A program made the translations under genes and the position numbers. From Pontederia crassipes (Eukaryota > Streptophyta > Magnoliopsida > Commelinales > Pontederiaceae), in contig CM060189.1 of assembly GCA_030549335.1 (NCBI GenBank), positions 50,500,917 to 50,564,916 of the forward strand: a DNA stretch of 64,000 nucleotides, written 5' to 3'. The notes under the pieces were generated by a model, which was not told the origin of the DNA, ran no database searches, and saw only the letters and a list, made by a program, of their open reading frames with translations. Of this stretch, positions 61,241 through 64,000 are shown piece after piece (the first letter of the stretch is position 1; each line of letters opens with the position of its first letter).

Positions 61241-64000
61241 AAAAAATAATCATGGTGTATACTCTATGTCATGTGTTAAGACACATTGTAAACTATAAAA
61301 AATGGAATAAAAACTATGAGCTCGGCACGTACATATTAAGGTCAACAATATGAGCATTGTTTGACTAGTGAAACAACTTGACACCTTTTTCCTGATATAA
61401 ACAATGTGGAGGGGTTTGTTGAGACAATGAATGTTTGATAATATTCATTGATGATTATTTCAGTTCTCCTACGTAAATCTCTTATAAAAGATAAATCTTT
61501 TGAAAAGTTTTGAGAGATGTAAGACATGTGAAATAAAAGTATTAAGGAGACCAATCAATTGTTAAAGGACTGTAGAGGAGAAAATACACCTCTCAAGAAT
61601 AAGGATTGTTGCATTCAGATAGGGATATGTAAAATACCACTATCGCATAGCTATGCATCACAATAGATCTCTTTGAGGAAATTTTTTTTTAATGCAATGA
61701 AAAGTATGTTGTTTGACTCGAATATCGTTAAATATTTTTTTATCAATGACAAGTATGATTTACATACAAAGTATTTCCACCAAGTCTGTAGTATTAACGT
61801 TATTAATTGTGAATAGCTAGAAGCCTAAGTTTATGCCATCTCAGAAAATGGGAATATAAAAGGCACATATTAGTTCCTAATTAACTTAGGGACAAGCCGG
61901 ATGGTAATATGCATATTTATAGGATATTTTCATATGTCCAAAGGGCATATATATTTTCCACTTGGATAGATCCATGTGTCATAATGAATTGAGATGCCAC
62001 CTTTCTAGAAAATGAAAAAAAGAGTATGTGTAAAAGGATGATGATTCTCTAGTAATTTTATGAGATGATGTAGTTTAACTCTGTCGAACATTGAGATTTG
62101 AGACTTTGTACGATATTATACTTTTGAAACCAATGAAGTAATTCAACATTTTCACGAGTATAATCAGGTAGCAAAAGGTAAAAAACGAAACCTACATATT
62201 TGAATGTATTGTATTGGTGTGAGGTTTTCGTGTTACTCTATGTTGATATAGAGGATTGTACATATCCTATTATTTATATAAAAAGAATGACTTCTAATGA
62301 GTTATAATCGTGGCTACCATGAAGTATAAAATGGATTCAATCAATCTAAACAAAGTATTGATGCTATGTAACTTGCAGGCAAGTAGGCAATGTACATTGG
62401 GTACGCTAACGGGAATGAAGAGAAATCGTCATGTAGACGCTTGAGATAGCACATAATGAGATTGATTACCAACCAAGGATTATACTCAGTAAGTCAAAAT
62501 AATTTTTCAGAGATCCTATTCTCTACTTACTAAGGATATGTCAAGACAACTTTAGTAATCTTATTTAATGAAGGACTGAGTAAGTGTGAACATGATTGTT
62601 AAAGAAAAAATGATAGAGAATAAAATTAGTTGAAAAGTCACTAGTGGGTAGAATACAATGTGATGGTGATCTAATTTGTGTTTGTTGTAAACAAATTGGA
62701 GGGACATCATGAATAGTGGAAGCAAAGCTGAAACAGTACCATTATATGCATGTGACATTTTGCTTATAAAAGTGATGTCATAGTGCTCAATTTAAGCTAA
62801 AAATTTGAATAAGAAAAATAGAAGAAATATTGTATAGTATTTTGAATTGCTTAGACAAAAACTCAAAGACATTGAGTTAGAGGTAGATACAATGTATAAG
62901 ACACCAAAATATTTTTGGAGCACTAAAAATGATTGAATAAAAATCATTATCGTAATATAAGGTGTATGTTTTTTAAGTGATGTGCGAAGCAATATAATGT
63001 AAATGACCTGTTAGCTTATGAAATAAGCTTGGTTAGCAGATATCAAAATAATCACGGTAAGATTATGTGGAGTCATTGTGAATTATTTGTATATTTGAGA
63101 GTTAATGCACAATTGATATTAACATACACAGTGGATTCCCTTTGGCTATAAAATATATTCGATGATGACATACTAATGGAATTTTACATGTGATCACTCA
63201 TTTTTTTATTAGGTGGTAAAGTTGTTTCGTGAAGTTACAAAAAATAAGATGTGTGCAGAGACATCAGAGGCTGAGTATATTATGTGATATATAATTCAAG
63301 TGTTATCCTCAAGAACTAGAGTTGAATCTGCTCATAGGACCAAAGTGTTGTGATAATTAATTTGTAACAAACTTGGTACACATTAGATCTAATAGTTTAA
63401 AGAAGAAACATACTTATGTAAGTATCATCTATACTGAGGACATAATGAAAAGAAAGAAAGATGGCAATGATCCATAGGCCTAACAGTAACATGTGAGTTG
63501 ATTTTTTACAAGAGGACTAAAGAAGGGATATTAATCAAACATGTGAGTTTGATAGGACATAGGAATTATTGAGTTAGATAGAAGTCTTACGGATAGTGGG
63601 AATATCATCCCTGATTAGCACTTCACAAAAAATGAGAATGTTAATATAATGATTGATTCTCTTGTAAAGAAAAAATTCACCTGGGATTTGATGGGAGTCA
63701 TAAATAATTGAATCAGTGCAAAATTTTACGGATAGCGGACTTTGGGATAACACTTTTTGTTAGCACTACATAAATAGTGGTAACAGGTGCATTTGGCTAT
63801 ATCATCATTATGGTCATTAAGAAGATGACAATTATAGCAATCTTGGGATCATCATGATCAGAATAGCGTAACAGGTGCATTTGGTTGCTATATAAGGGCG
63901 TGGTAGGGGCACGAACTGTAGTCAACATGCACACTCATGCCGGTAGAGCTCCACGTCAAGCAGATGATGTTACATCAGGATGATTCCCAAATTTTTCCAC

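Larger units (their letters stand above)
58376..63960 (+). mobile_element. Ty1/copia relic, copy B
   Basis: Starts at CAGGCCAAAAGGTTGG, the counterpart of copy A's GTACAAGCCGAGAGGTTGG, and follows copy A. It goes further 3': near 62290-62370 broken frames give MTSNEL and ATMKYKMDSINLNKV (RT start); near 63205-63290 they give FLLGGKVVS, DVC and TSEAEYI (RNase H); and near 63640-63690 IDSLVKKKFTWDLMGV, the usual end of copia pol. A promoter-like LTR core follows (63830-63905). Copy B is split by a truncated CACTA element (59519 to about 61240) and lacks the hAT insertion seen in copy A. Confidence 0.72.

Overview
The window looks like nuclear DNA of a flowering plant, probably a monocot. Long AT-rich intergenic stretches surround a few genes whose first exons are strongly GC-rich (the calcium-dependent protein kinase at 8.6 kb shows this gradient clearly, as monocot genes often do). 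Most of the sequence is layered transposable elements of nearly every plant class. I cannot name the species. No rRNA, tRNA or CRISPR was recognised.

Genes. (1) 8621-12481 (+): a complete eight-exon calcium-dependent protein kinase of the CPK7/8/10/13/32 type, 559 residues when spliced, with myristoylation/palmitoylation N-terminus, intact kinase and four intact EF-hands. (2) 30109-32591 (+): a probable three-exon mini-gene for a 101-residue protein with a TFIIB/BRF1-type zinc ribbon and an acidic tail. (3) 52275-53618 (-): an intronless CDK of the CDKG/CDK11 (PITSLRE) group with N-terminal peptide repeats and one frameshift in the C-lobe. (4) 6490-7562 (-): an intronless, internally deleted, frameshifted copy of the splicing factor gene Crooked-neck/CLF1.

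Mobile-element layout. 1.7-2.95 kb: Ty1/copia integrase relic, cut by a truncated Ty3/gypsy-type element (2957 to about 6180) with one clear LTR, a primer-binding site and an odd order of protease followed by coiled coil plus zinc knuckle. 15278-24942: a 9.7-kb CACTA (En/Spm) element with perfect 13-bp ends, TAG target duplication and decayed TNP2 and Transposase_24 genes, sitting in a shorter relative (to 25889) that in turn abuts a minus-strand gypsy relic (25890-27709). 34270-38999: an L1-type LINE with 13-bp target duplication, itself carrying a 453-bp solo LTR. 41249-42826 and 44348-45236: two Mutator-like elements with long terminal inverted repeats and 9-bp target duplications, filled with GC-rich minisatellite; half of the second, with flanking DNA, is tandemly duplicated. 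46.9-51.1 kb and 58.4-64 kb: two diverged copies of one Ty1/copia relic. The first has a 0.9-kb hAT-like insertion and a small CACTA scar; the second is split by a truncated CACTA element.

The functional load is therefore small: a Ca2+ signalling kinase and two possible small or derived regulators. The main interest lies in how the nested insertions can be ordered in time, because target duplications and paralogous empty sites survive.
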